This document shows positions 45,170-56,199 of a stretch of DNA of 64,000 nt, in pieces. Position 1 is the stretch's first letter. Every line of letters begins with the position of its first letter. The stretch spans positions 5,091,835 through 5,155,834 of the forward strand of contig JAJEKV010000032.1 of NCBI GenBank assembly GCA_021234155.1. The letters are read 5' to 3'. This stretch comes from Isoetes taiwanensis (Eukaryota; Streptophyta; Lycopodiopsida; Isoetales; Isoetaceae). The notes below the pieces were generated by a model. That model saw only the letters and a list, made by a program, of their open reading frames with translations, searched no databases and was not told the DNA's origin. A program made the position numbers and the translations under genes.

Positions 45170-46985
45170 TGTATGTTCAAAGTCCAACTACGGCTGAGGC
45201 ATGCGAGGGGGTGTCTCACAGAAGGTTGAAACAATCCGCCAAGCCAGATGCAAGTAGAGTGACATGTGATCTAAGTCCACCTCCCCGTCCCTACCATCCA
45301 TTCCCACTTGGAAGTGTGTGACGACATGCACATCCTGCTGGGCCACCAATACAAGGCCTCCAAAAATTATTCGTTATGAGTTTTTCACCTTACTTTTTAT
45401 ATAAAACCACTATCACTTATATCTAATTCAAAGGTCAATTTCGGCTGATATCATTTGTCGATAGCCATTTTGTTCGAGGAGCCCTCCCCGTACGACACGC
45501 GGGTATAGGACAACCGCCTACCTTATATACACCCTGACCAAAAGATTTATTGCGCTTTATTACCCAACGATTTTCGATTTGCTCGGGTTCCACCCGCAAG
45601 TGAGCTCACAAAGCAGAGTTCCGGGCGGTGTAAGCTTCCACCATGTTCAAGGCTTGAATGCCTGATTTCCGAGCCTACTACTCTTCAAGACTAATTTATT
45701 CTCATTGTGGTTCGAGCAAATCCTAGATCCACATGGCCAAAACAAAAATGTAAGGCATAAAACAGTAAATCCGAAATCTAATCTAGCCCTCAAGGATGCA
45801 AATAAAGCAAATGGGTATGTCGAACGAATTTGAAGAGGGCCAATCCACCTAAGAACAAAACCCAATGAAATGGATAAATTCTTGGAGAACAAAAATGAGA
45901 AACAAATTTTAACCCACAAGGGCAAAATAAAGGGAATAGATCACAAATCCAAACACGCAGTTATATTTTCAATGCCAATCCCGCCATGTGCAGATGTAAG
46001 ATCCGAGACCCGATGTCACATCGCTAAAGGCTAGTGTGACAAAAGAGGACCCAAATGCAGTCTAGCCTACAAAAATCCTGCATTTTGGTGTTAAAGATAG
46101 AGATTTTTCACGTGACGACAAATCACTACCCTTTTCAGCGATAATGCAAGCCGAAGTAGTCCAAAGAGGTCCTCACGAAACACCTGGAGCGTATGCAAAG
46201 TCCTCTTGGTATCGCAGCACTAGGGGTGAAGTCCAAACCCATATCAAATTTACCCAGGAGACAGATTCTGCCCTCTTCAGAGGGGCCCCTCGATCGCCAC
46301 ACGTCTACTTTCGTAGAAGGTGGTCAATACGGACATGCCTGCCTCTAAACTAGCTTATATCATGGCAATGGGGCCACAACGTACCAAGGCCCCGCTGAGG
46401 AAAAAGAGAGCTCAATGGATGGCTACGCAGCCGTGCAGAGCACATATGCATGAAAGATCGCCATAAATTTTGAGGGTAATATCTTCGACGCTTCTGCTTC
46501 ATCAAGAAGCTTTGGGATGCCGTACCCTCAATGTGTCAAGACACACACTCATCAAATACTACATAAATCCTGTACATTGAACGAGGCCCACAATGCCACC
46601 AAGCAAGAATCTACTTGCCTGATGAAAAGACGGTGACTCATTGCTCCATTCGACAGGCACATCACCCTCAATTGAGATACAGTAGATGGATTTGGCGAGC
46701 CACGCCGTGACGTGCCTGGCCACGCCGCCAAATGGGAGTCATTGAGGATGAATCTCATACTCTTCAAAGTTGCCCTGATATGATCAACCGACGCTTATGC
46801 CGAAGTTGGTCGTCCGCCACACATTGAGCACGCATGATCCGCATTTCGCAAGTAGACTATACCCTTCAGAGGTCAGTGGACATGGACTTATGTCCTCGGC
46901 ACGCTGATAGCGTATATACATTATTTATTTTAAGTGATGATGTATACTTGTACGCTTTGACAAAGATTATTATTAATGCCAATTT
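45170..46985. other. Unassigned DNA
   Basis: No supported gene. Short frames (69-92 residues) on both strands lack motifs. No repeat boundary recognised. Confidence 0.35.
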
Positions 46986-46989
46986 TTCT

Positions 46990-47115
46990 AAAACTTTCCT
47001 AAGGGTTTTAACCCCGACAAGAATAAGTTCACAAGCCTTCGTGGGTCCCATAGGTCGCATTGGTCTCAAAGGGACGCATAAAAACTATTCTTATTCTTAT
47101 TCTTATTCTTACTTT
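46990..47115 (+). mobile_element. LINE/SINE 3' UTR copy with (TTATTC)n tail
   Basis: Contains CTAAGGGTTTTAACCCCGAC, then GTGGGTCCCATAGGTCGCAT, TGGTCTC, and GCATAAAAACTATTC followed by several TTATTC units. Third copy of the UTR seen at 2290-2450 and 2850-3003; here the microsatellite tail is TTATTC rather than AATTC. Confidence 0.65.
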
Positions 47116-47289
47116 CCCTATTACAATTATATATTAGAGATATAATTTCTTTTGAAGTTCTAGTTTACAAATTACAATGTTACCAAATCCCAAATGATAA
47201 CAGAGTTGCATCTCGCGACATTTGGAGCAAAGCCACCATGCTCTATATGTTTGCTTGATAAGGGCAATGACCTAAGACTAGTTCGTGCT

Positions 47290-48276
47290 TTATGGCCATG
47301 GATGAACATAAAACCCATGCAATCTTAGTTCTGCATATAACAGAAGTGCATCGTGTCGACTGTAAGGCTCAAACTCGTCCCAATTATAACCAGACATACT
47401 AGGATCAGCATAATGAATCTCAACAAATAACTCATCTATGATCTCAGCCATCTCTGGATCATTGATCCACCTTCTTAGAATGGGCCATTCATACATTTCA
47501 ATGTCCATTTTCACGACCACACTATCACCTGCTTTGAGCTTTAATTCCTCTTTGATGAATCTAGTGATGTTGATGGAAGGACCTTGAGGATCATCCTTGT
47601 CACTAACATAACTATAATATATATGAATTCGATCGAGCATCCACTGAGGGATTCCCGACACAGTTTTGGTGGAAAAAGACAAGGGATTTGGCTCTGCGAT
47701 GTTTGAATTCTCTTCAAAACCATGGGAAGGTCTTTGGAGAAGGTTATGATCGGCTTCAAAGGCATGAACCTCAGTAAAATCACAAGGGTACATGCGCAAG
47801 AACCAAAGGATGCTAGTTTCAAACCTATTACTGCCGAGGTCGAGGTACACACGACGTGGTGAATGGTTGAGGTTGACCTTGGTACCAAGGAGCCAAGGGA
47901 TGATATGGGCCCGATCTTCAACATCGGTAGCAAACCTGAGGGCAAAACCTCGCCGGAAATTATGTTCGGGATCTAGACGTTCAAGGAGGTGACCCTTCAC
48001 TTTGCAAGGCGCGGGGTTGCCTACCCACTTCATCATTTTCCATGCTGGTGGCTGATCACCGGTCCCCATATGCCCCTCTATAGAATTGCAAATTGGATCC
48101 TCCAAGTCCTCCACACTTTCAAATGTGACTGTTGGATTAGAATAGAAATGGAATGTTAAATCAAACACTGCATAGAGCATGAGAACAAGAAGAAGACTTA
48201 GAATGGCCGACTGATTGTGTAGACATGCTCTACTAAATATGCTTCTCCACTTCCAAGGCGCCTCAGTTGTAGACAT
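47290..48276 (-). CDS. FkbM/DUF7870-like SAM-dependent methyltransferase, single exon
   Basis: Intact 328-residue frame. Residues 1-23 are short and basic-containing, then one membrane span at about 24-45 (AILSLLLVLMLYAVFDLTF), giving a type II (Golgi-like) signal-anchor layout; the catalytic domain would be lumenal. RRVYLDLGSNRFETSILWFL (141-160) fits the SAM-binding motif I with EVHAFEAD following. VVVKMDIEMYEWPILRRW (253-270) fits the FkbM-type motif, and LFVEIHY follows. It ends GFYVHPWP, like plant relatives of this family. Substrate unknown; cell-wall or glycan methylation is only a guess. Start context is good (A at -3) and length is in the family range. One of two intact genes in the window; no operon-like neighbours. 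Confidence 0.88.
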   Translation of the reverse strand: MSTTEAPWKWRSIFSRACLHNQSAILSLLLVLMLYAVFDLTFHFYSNPTVTFESVEDLEDPICNSIEGHMGTGDQPPAWKMMKWVGNPAPCKVKGHLLERLDPEHNFRRGFALRFATDVEDRAHIIPWLLGTKVNLNHSPRRVYLDLGSNRFETSILWFLRMYPCDFTEVHAFEADHNLLQRPSHGFEENSNIAEPNPLSFSTKTVSGIPQWMLDRIHIYYSYVSDKDDPQGPSINITRFIKEELKLKAGDSVVVKMDIEMYEWPILRRWINDPEMAEIIDELFVEIHYADPSMSGYNWDEFEPYSRHDALLLYAELRLHGFYVHPWP

Positions 48277-50405
48277 ACTTCACCTGTTGGAGCTTGTAGA
48301 ACTCTTTTCGATTGGAGCACTTCAATATAATTGAGCTTGGTAGGCCTGTTGTGTGACCTAAATTCAAAAGATGCTTTGACTGATTTGTAAATTATTTGGT
48401 GGTAGGCCGTAGATTTCAAAAGCAGGTTCTGACTCTTAGCCTTCTGTACTGAAATGTGTTAAGCTCATATCCATTTGTAGGCAGCAGTTGGAAAAAGAGT
48501 TCATGTGGTTGACTGAGTTGCATACCTGCTCAGAAATGACTTGTTTGCATCTAATGTCTGCAGAGGCATTCAATTCTCAGGAAATTTAGCCTAACCTTCC
48601 ACTTTTCATCTTTGAGCCACGACCACTTTCTGTAATTTCCCTAGTGCTACCTTTTATATCTTAGGTTGGAGCTTTTCTTTTAGTGGACGTATTGTTTGTT
48701 TTTTAGGGCAATGATTTTTCTCACTCACAGAAGATACGGTCAATGTGCTTGCCACACTTTGGAATGATGTTAAGGATGGACGAATGTGAATGGTTATTCC
48801 TCGGCTCTAATTCAAGAGTGGAAAAAATGCTTGGGCCTTTCTTATGGCAAAATTGATGTCATTCAGAGACTTGATTTCTTCATTGGTGTATAAAACCCAG
48901 TAAGAGTGAATGAATGTATGACGCTGTGCCTTTTTGGGTTGCCCCAAGTCAAACCCTAGGGACGAAGTGTGTTTTGGAATATGCATCGGACAGTTCTGTA
49001 TCTAGGTTTGGATGGTTGAGATTTTCTTTGTGTTAAGAGTAACACTTCCTTGTTTCCAGGTTCATTTCTATTTGGGTTTGAAGGAATATTCTGGGAACCG
49101 GAGCTTCGCTTGAGTTTGCTTTTGATTGCATGCAGGTGAGATTTTCTGCTTGAGATTTCGATTGTGAGGCGCCTATGTGAAATTCGATGGAAAGTGTTAT
49201 GTACAATGGTTGCATGCTGATTGTTTGAGAACTTCAATCGTTGTTTTTGATTAATCGAGTCAGGTTTTGATGATTATTTCATAAGTCAGCTGACATAGTA
49301 GAAGAAACATATATGGGAATGCATGCGGTGATGTATTGACTCTGATACTCACATTCCTAGTCTTGTTTGACTGTCATTCGATCGATTCTAAGCAAATGTT
49401 GCTCTAGTCATGCACAAAAAATTTTCAAATAAGAAAGGTTGCTCGTGATCAAGGCAATTTACCATTACTCGGCTGCGCTTACCAGTCACGAAGTAAGTAA
49501 ATCATTTGTATTGTGAAGCCTGGTAATACCTTGCATATACAAACTAAATGGTATAAAGTAGTCTTTGTCTTCTGGTTACATAATCAATCAATCAACCAGT
49601 TCTATCTTTGGCATTCTAAGTAATTGCATTCTCCACATAGAGATCCATTCTATTATCTTTGAACATTGGAATCTATGACAAATTGCTTACTGGCTCTGGA
49701 TTAGGGAGCAGGAAGCAAAAATACCATAATGTATACTTGCAGACATGGATTGTATTGTATTGTGATGTGCAAGCTTTTTGGAGAAGGATGAATCGGATGT
49801 TACTCTGCAGTTTTCAAGCAGCAATGATTTGAGTTAAAGATATCTGTCTGCCCCAAATATCTGTTTAAGTCATTCCTGCATTCATTTTTCAAGTGAAGCA
49901 GTGTTAAAATGTTATCGTCAGAGCCTAAAATATTTGTCTATGATGAATGCAGAGGAAGTTCAGCCCAAGGATCAACTGGAGAGATCCTTCTTCTGCATGT
50001 ATTAAGAACTCTTATGTTGTCATCCTTGATGTGAAGTTAATTTTTTAGACATACTCAAAAGGATATCCGGTCAACCATTATTCAAACATCATCAGAAAAT
50101 CTTTCAGAGGGAGACCGAGTGCCAGAATCCTTCAGCGTTTTTATTGGTGAAGTTGTGGTTAGTCCTCTTCTTGTTGTTGACAATTCTTTGCAATTACGAA
50201 TGCCTGTTTGTTACTTTGGCAGATTGGATGTCTCACTGAAGTAGAAGTTATCAAAAAGATACTGCTCTGATGGCCTTACTTTTAAGCATGAATAAAGGCA
50301 ACCAGTGTCTTGCTAGCAATAATGTCTCATTTTAGGTTGAAACTGAGAGCACTCTCTGAAGTGTCTACAAGTTGTACCTAATTCAAGTGATTCTTCTTCT
50401 GTCTA
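48277..50405. other. Upstream region of the methyltransferase; otherwise unassigned
   Basis: The part next to 48276 should hold the methyltransferase promoter (minus strand); no TATA box can be fixed with confidence. The stretch 49900-50400 might contain decayed upstream exons of the GAUT pseudogene, but no motif convinces me. Confidence 0.35.
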
Positions 50406-50409
50406 TAGG

Positions 50410-50910
50410 TAGAACAGAACGAATAAATGATACTGAATGCAAAAATACAAGAAGCGCTCTATAGTCACTATGCATCCAGTGGCATTCCAAAAGGCATGCA
50501 TTGTGTGTCTTTGAAATTGAAAGCTGAGTACTCCTCCAATGCACTCAGCTCATTTCTCATTTATCATTTCGTGGTTCCACAGATAATGATTTGGCTGCAT
50601 CTGTGGTAGTTTCTTCTACGGTGAAAAATTCTGCACAACCACATAGATGTGATTACTGATAAAAAAGTCATGCACATGCAGCTTTTGAGGTCAAAAGCAT
50701 TACACCGGTTTGGTTGGCTGACAAAAGATAATATTCCTGTATTGGATGCCATGGAGGCACACAAAACTAATAGAAGATATTACCATGGAGTTCATTCCAT
50801 AGGTAATGATCTCAGTGTATTTCAAATTATCTTTGCATCCAACTAGAAGTCCAAAATACATATCAGTATTGAATAATCTTCGGATTTAGCTTCCAGATGT
50901 GAGTTTTATA
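50410..50910 (+). pseudogene. GAUT-type galacturonosyltransferase (GT8) fragment
   Basis: Plus-strand text in shifting frames follows the GAUT family in order: AKIQEALYSHYASSGIPKGM with HCVSLKLKAEYSSNA (50430-50545), YHFVV with DNDLAASVVVSSTVKNS (50563-50630), VTDKKV, HRFGWLTKDNIPVLDAMEA, NRRYYHG (50700-50795), then FAS and RSPKYISVLNNLRI (50835-50890). Functional members make pectic homogalacturonan in the Golgi. Here a deletion removes ~20 residues between SSNA and YHFVV, several frame changes occur, and a stop sits in the LRI-LP motif. The expected catalytic DxD part is absent. Introns are missing between these pieces, but that may reflect one ancestral exon. Confidence 0.8.
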
Positions 50911-53300
50911 CGTTAGTGGAATGATAGCACTTGGAATTTTGGTACTTCCAATTGTTTCCATGTTGCAGTTATTTCCAGAGCTTGAAAATTTTGTAGGGTA
51001 ATTTCGAGGAGGCACATTACGCTGATGCAGTTGTCCTGGCGTCACAGAGTTCTGCGCCACGAAGCCCCAAAATGGCCACAAAGCCTTTACACTGCACGGC
51101 CGAGTGCCGGAAATTACAAGGACGCACAACCGCTTGGGTGAAATTCACATCTACTGCACCAAAACATCCATTGACACGCATGCCCAGAAAACCCCTGCAC
51201 GACTTTGTGGAATGGAAAGTTTGAATGGAATGGCTATGGTCGTGAAGTGGATGGAGGAGGCCCAAAGACCTGAAAGTGGAACAATCAAAAGGAAATCGAG
51301 CAACCTGAAAGCAAGGGTCAGATTCTTGTCTTTGTTCCGTATAAAACCAAGAAAGTCATAAGAAATCAAATCAAATAACCTCAACCATAAGATCTTCCAT
51401 GGAAGAGTAGATTCCACTAGTGATTGATGCTAATCTAATCTGAACTATTTCAAGGAAAGTATATTCCGACGCCCTGAAAGCCGATAAATACAAGACAAAC
51501 CTATTGCCTGGCCCCAGCATTCTAGCATTCTTCTAAGAAACATGCAAATCCCCACCTGAATCCTGCCCAAATGCAAAACATCGAGCCAATCGTCAAAACC
51601 CGACCGGTGAAGAAGTTCAGAGGAAACCACACAAATTAGCCACCAAGAAATGGTGGAGAAAGTTTTACCTATAAAATTGCCAAATATTGCTAATTCTCAC
51701 TAAACCATTATTATGATAACGCCTCGGACCCCCTCAAGACCCTAAATAGCCATGGCCACTTCCACCCCATCCGGTCCCAATCCGATGCCCAACTCCCCTT
51801 TAACCTAGCCTCATATCCAGGAACACTTTGTATGATGAGCTCTTTTGGGAGGACCAAGTAGTTGGGCCACTACGAAAATACCTAGAGCATATGGCAAGGA
51901 CAAGGAAGAAGCCTCTTCCACGAGGAAAGAGGCATGGGCGAAGGCCCAATCAACATGATCATCCCTGAGACATCGACCGCTGTTCAAACCCACTACCAAC
52001 CAGTGCCACCGAAGGCCTTTAAACAACCGAAGTAACGTGATGTGCATAGATTCCACCGTGTGCCTATGGAAGAGGTGCACCTTGGTACCCACGTTGTAAG
52101 ACGCTTCTGGACAAGCAGAAGTTTTGATTGCGTAGTTGGAGAACTGCATACATAATAGTCACGTAGTATTTGCATTCACTTGCCGCACTTGAGAGCAAAT
52201 GCATGAAGCAGGATCTCCTAATCGCCAGCCTCAAGATTTCTACCACCATAGAAGCCATGACATAGGACAGGCATTATGCTGAGCAAGAGACAATGGTAAC
52301 CATCTCCGGCCTTCAATCAGAAGCTGAGAAGGCTGCTATCAAGATGTGAGGCGTTCAAATCGCCTTCGAAATGAGCCAGTCAGAGCTAAGAGCCCTTTAG
52401 AGTAGGGTAGGCACACGGGAAGTGCCCTCATCGGCAGTGAACCCTGCGCCGGACACCCGCTTGCTCAACCTCAAGTACAGCTCTATTGCTCGAGACTAGG
52501 AGGTGCAGGATCTCTGGGCAATCATCGCCCATCAATGTAAGGGCCTCCATGCAAATGCTCGTGAACAATTGCGGCGGTGCATGCATGAATTGATAGGGCG
52601 TTGAAGAATTCCAAAGAGAGCCACCCCCGACTCAGAAAGCATAGGCCACAAAGACAGCCATGGACACAAATTCCATGTGCCCAATAGCCCCATGACGCCC
52701 GTGAGTCGCGACCAACAAGCCGTCCCATGCCGCCAACACCCCGATGCATGCCATAGCCCGGCTACCACCGCCACAAACAGCATCACGCTACCTGCATGGA
52801 CCCTACTCACTACAAAGCTCCGTGGGTTTTTATATTTGCCAATGTGGTGGTGCGGGTTTGACGTAAGAGTGGATGCACCTCATCAACTGCCTTCCCAACA
52901 CATCCTGCCCTGCGTTCCATATACCCGCATTATCATAGGGGCTAACCGCCATGGAGCTGTAGGGGTAATCCCACTGCCCCCGTGTCATATCTACGCCTAG
53001 GACGCTACAACCTTGTACGCGGATCAAATCGCATCACCAGACAAGCATGCTGACTTGTCTGGAGAAAGATGTAGATCTTCCAAACAGCCAAATGCCGGCG
53101 CAAGTACTCAACCCTGTGGCCCCTACACGGTGTCCCACAGACACCCCCCGGCCCTGCGTTCCCACCGTCAGCTGTTTGCACACCGCAGGCTGCCTCCACC
53201 TTGGCCACCATCCCTCATGCCACCACCGCCGCATCCTAGCCGCAAATTCTCGGCCAAGAAATAGGATTATTGTGCTCTCGCGGTCTCCGATTGTCGCCTC
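50911..53300. other. Unassigned, moderately GC-rich; possibly LINE ORF1 region in the distal part
   Basis: No supported gene. 51900-53260 is GC-richer and lies just upstream of a LINE endonuclease on the same (plus) strand. It may be the ORF1 region of that LINE, but I found no diagnostic zinc knuckle or RNA-binding motif. The His/Pro/Thr-rich frames at 52677-53264 are not convincing. Confidence 0.3.
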
Positions 53301-53304
53301 AAGT

Positions 53305-53835
53305 ACCTGTCACGATATAGATCTCATCTTCCTTATGAAAACATGCTGGACAAAGGCTACCCGACGGCGAGGATATTAGCCAAGCATTCCATCTTCAATG
53401 AATGCAATGTGAAAGCTGGATCTGGGAGGGGCTCACCGCTACTATTGAACAGTCTTGGCACATTCGGGCCTCAAGGCAAGACATGTAAACACAAATCCCA
53501 GACTTATGGGTGCACGCACGTAATCAAGTAGCGGGCAGCCCCTTTCAGGGTGGTCACCACATGCCAAGAGCAACTTCTATCACATCCACTTGGAAGTGGA
53601 TAGATTGGACCCTTATGTCGATCACAGCATCACAAGCAGTGCGGTAGTGTCATGCTCGTTGGAGACTTCAATGCACACACTAGCGCTGAACAATCCATCA
53701 CACGTACTATGCAAGATCTTCGACATGGTAATTTGCAATGGATCGCAATAAAGGGTCAGCCCTCCTACACTTGCAAAAGTGTAAGAACCAAAATGGTGGT
53801 CTAGTGCAGGATTGCTGCACAAGGCCCCCAAAATT
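53305..53835 (+). mobile_element. LINE-D endonuclease (APE-type) fragment
   Basis: Plus-strand text: CHDIDLIFLMKTCW (about 53310-53350) resembles the endonuclease motif D-I-IFLTETW. Then HIHLEVDRLDP (about 53585) and, after a frame change, VMLVGDFNAHTSAEQS (about 53650), the conserved GDFNA of non-LTR endonucleases. It stops near 53835 without RT, so this copy is 3'-truncated or rearranged. Confidence 0.6.
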
Positions 53836-54129
53836 GAACCATTATATTTTACTAGTATTAGATTATCTAAAACCCATGATATATTTTATTTTTTATACAT
53901 GAATTTATTTGACATAAGAAAACCATATGCCATAGTGGTTTCACAAAACTGATAGTGGTCTATGGTATAAATACTGATTACTAATGTTATAGTCGTTTGT
54001 AAAACTAATTGTAGTTTATGAGATATTTTTGTGCATACTATAGTAGCTCATGTTATAGTTTCTTACAACCACTAAAATTGTGGGATGATTTGAAGGCTAG
54101 TTTTATGATATTCAAAATTAGTGGACGTA

Positions 54130-54990
54130 TGCTATTTTTTTCTTTTTTCTTTTTCTTTTTTGAAGGACTTGAACCTTTATTATACAGAGAAAGTTACAAA
54201 GTACAATGGGGATTAAAAATTCAGTGGAGAGAATGTCCACCAGAGAAAATTCACCCCACTCAAATACAATATCTAAACAATATAAAGAGCAAGAAAAATC
54301 TCATGAAGTAAGTGTGAATCTGAAGATAGTGCTCCCAAATACGCCCTTTACCTCATTAGCAATTGATGAGAACCTGAATGCTTTGACAGTTTGTTGTTGG
54401 GCATCGAGAAGGACCTGTGCATCTAAACAAGCAAGACCTTTGAATATGAGAAGGTTCCTTCTTTTCCAAATGGACCAGATGATCCATGCAAAAGCCAAAC
54501 GAAATGCCCTTTTTGCCAAATTTTCCCAACCATTTGGATAGACTGCTAATAACACCTGCTGGCTATTCAAATTGCAAATCTAAAGAGACCTTGAAGCCAC
54601 AAATCAAGCATGCCTAACATGTCTACATGTGAAATAGAAGCAATGCTCAATTGTCTCATCCCTCCGCACATAAGGAACAAAGTGCGTATCTTGGATCTAA
54701 ATCAGGTAACTGAATATTAATGCCAGATAACGATGAATGACTTGCCACCATAAAATGTATACTTTGGGATGAGCAAATTTTATCCCATACTCATTTCCAT
54801 ACTGCTTTTTGGTGGTCTCTAGAATGACCAAAGGCCACTTGGATGAAGGAGGCAAGACGTCTGCAGCAAGCAAGACCTTGTACATAGAATTCACCAACTT
54901 ATCTGCTTTGACATGATCATGAACTACCCAAGGCTGGGGGTCATCCACTTGTGCTATTGGAGGAAGAATTGAAGACACCTTCTGCCAAAT
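54130..54990 (-). mobile_element. L1-type LINE 3' end with A-rich tail
   Basis: Minus-strand frames give HPKVYILWWQVIHRYLAL (54978-54697), the C-C zinc knuckle RYALCSLC then DETIEHCFYFTC (about 54690-54640, across a frame change), and AFAWIIWSIWKRRNLLIFKG (54570-54301). This is the RT C-terminal zf-RVT and W-IWK-RN region common in plant L1 elements. It ends in an A/G-rich tail (54162-54130, AAAAAAGAAAAAG) preceded by AATAAA-containing text near 54180. A different LINE lineage from the microsatellite-tailed ones. Confidence 0.68.
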
Positions 54991-55149
54991 AGCCCGATCC
55001 CACCTTAAAAGGAGGCTGGTATTTATGTTATTATCAAATGCATGGCATTAAGCCTTATGGCTCTGCAATCAGGTAAAAAGTGTTGATTTCTTTATAGTAT
55101 GATTTTGGTAGAATGGAGAATAAGAACTTTTCGTCTCATACCACCTCAT

Positions 55150-55925
55150 ACTAAACCACCTTTGTTCGTTCAATTTTCAAGCCCTACATTTTGACATTTA
55201 TATGAGCAATCTTAACATATCTCTCTAAGTTGCTATTTGATATGCCAGAAGATAGCTTACCAAGGCTAGCATTAGAAGAAACAAGAGACAAGGGGTGGTA
55301 CTCAGATATTAGGGAATGGATGAGGAAGTGGGGGATGGACATTCATGGTATACGTGAGAATAAGGGCAATCTAAGAGAGGTGCATGAGCAACCATAGGAA
55401 AAGCCGAGAGTCCCTAGACCAAAAAACATTTCTATAGATGATATAAATCCCAATTTCCAAGAGTACAAATACCTCAAGGAAGGTGTGTCTTTTGGCCGTA
55501 TTGCATGATATGATGCGCTTAGCTCCCATAGGCTTGGGGTTGAAGTAGGACGCTGAGCACATTCCCCATGAATTGAGACTTTGCAAAGTATGCAATATGG
55601 GAGGCTAGAAGATGAATTACATGTCATCGTATAGTGCCCGGCCATACCTGTGATTCGAAAGATAAGTACGATCCATTCAAACTCTTTGCACGGAATTCCT
55701 TTGATATGCCCGACATCACATTGGGAAATACTTGAAGGAAATATTGATACAGAGAGAACAATTAATGAGTATTAAAGATTGTAATGTTATACATGATGAG
55801 AGTTAGAAGAGTCTAATGCATTCTTGTCGAAGATGCATTAGAGGATATCTTTATAACGCTGAATATGTACATTGATCGCCCCATAGACCTGGTGGTCTAC
55901 GACGTAATAAATACAACATTTCATT
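55150..55925 (+). mobile_element. LINE-A-family 3' fragment
   Basis: Plus-strand text: GWYSDIREWMRKWGMDI (about 55290-55340, compare GWFSDVKMWLSRWG in LINE-A), SSHRLGVEVG (about 55520), ELRLCKVCNMG with LEDELHVIV (about 55570-55625, across a frame change). The 3' UTR has ATCTTTATAACGCTGAATAT, GCCCCATAGACCTGGTGGTC and an ATTTC tail (55917-55926). 5'-truncated. Confidence 0.72.
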
Positions 55926-56199
55926 TCATCTCTAGATAAATGTGTTGAAGAAGAAGTTCTTGTTGAAGGAAAAGATATGGATAAATGACGATCTTACTAA
56001 GCCCACAAGAGAGCAAAGAGTTAAAAGTGTATTTCCTAGAAGCTGCCAAGATGGCAAAAAGGTTTTTAAGGCCATGAAGGTGGTAATTGCCAGATGTCGA
56101 TAGGAATTCGACACCACCAGATTATGTACCGAATATAAACAAATAAACGCGAATCCAAAATAAATATGATGGAGATATTTGGACAAGCGCATTTAATTT

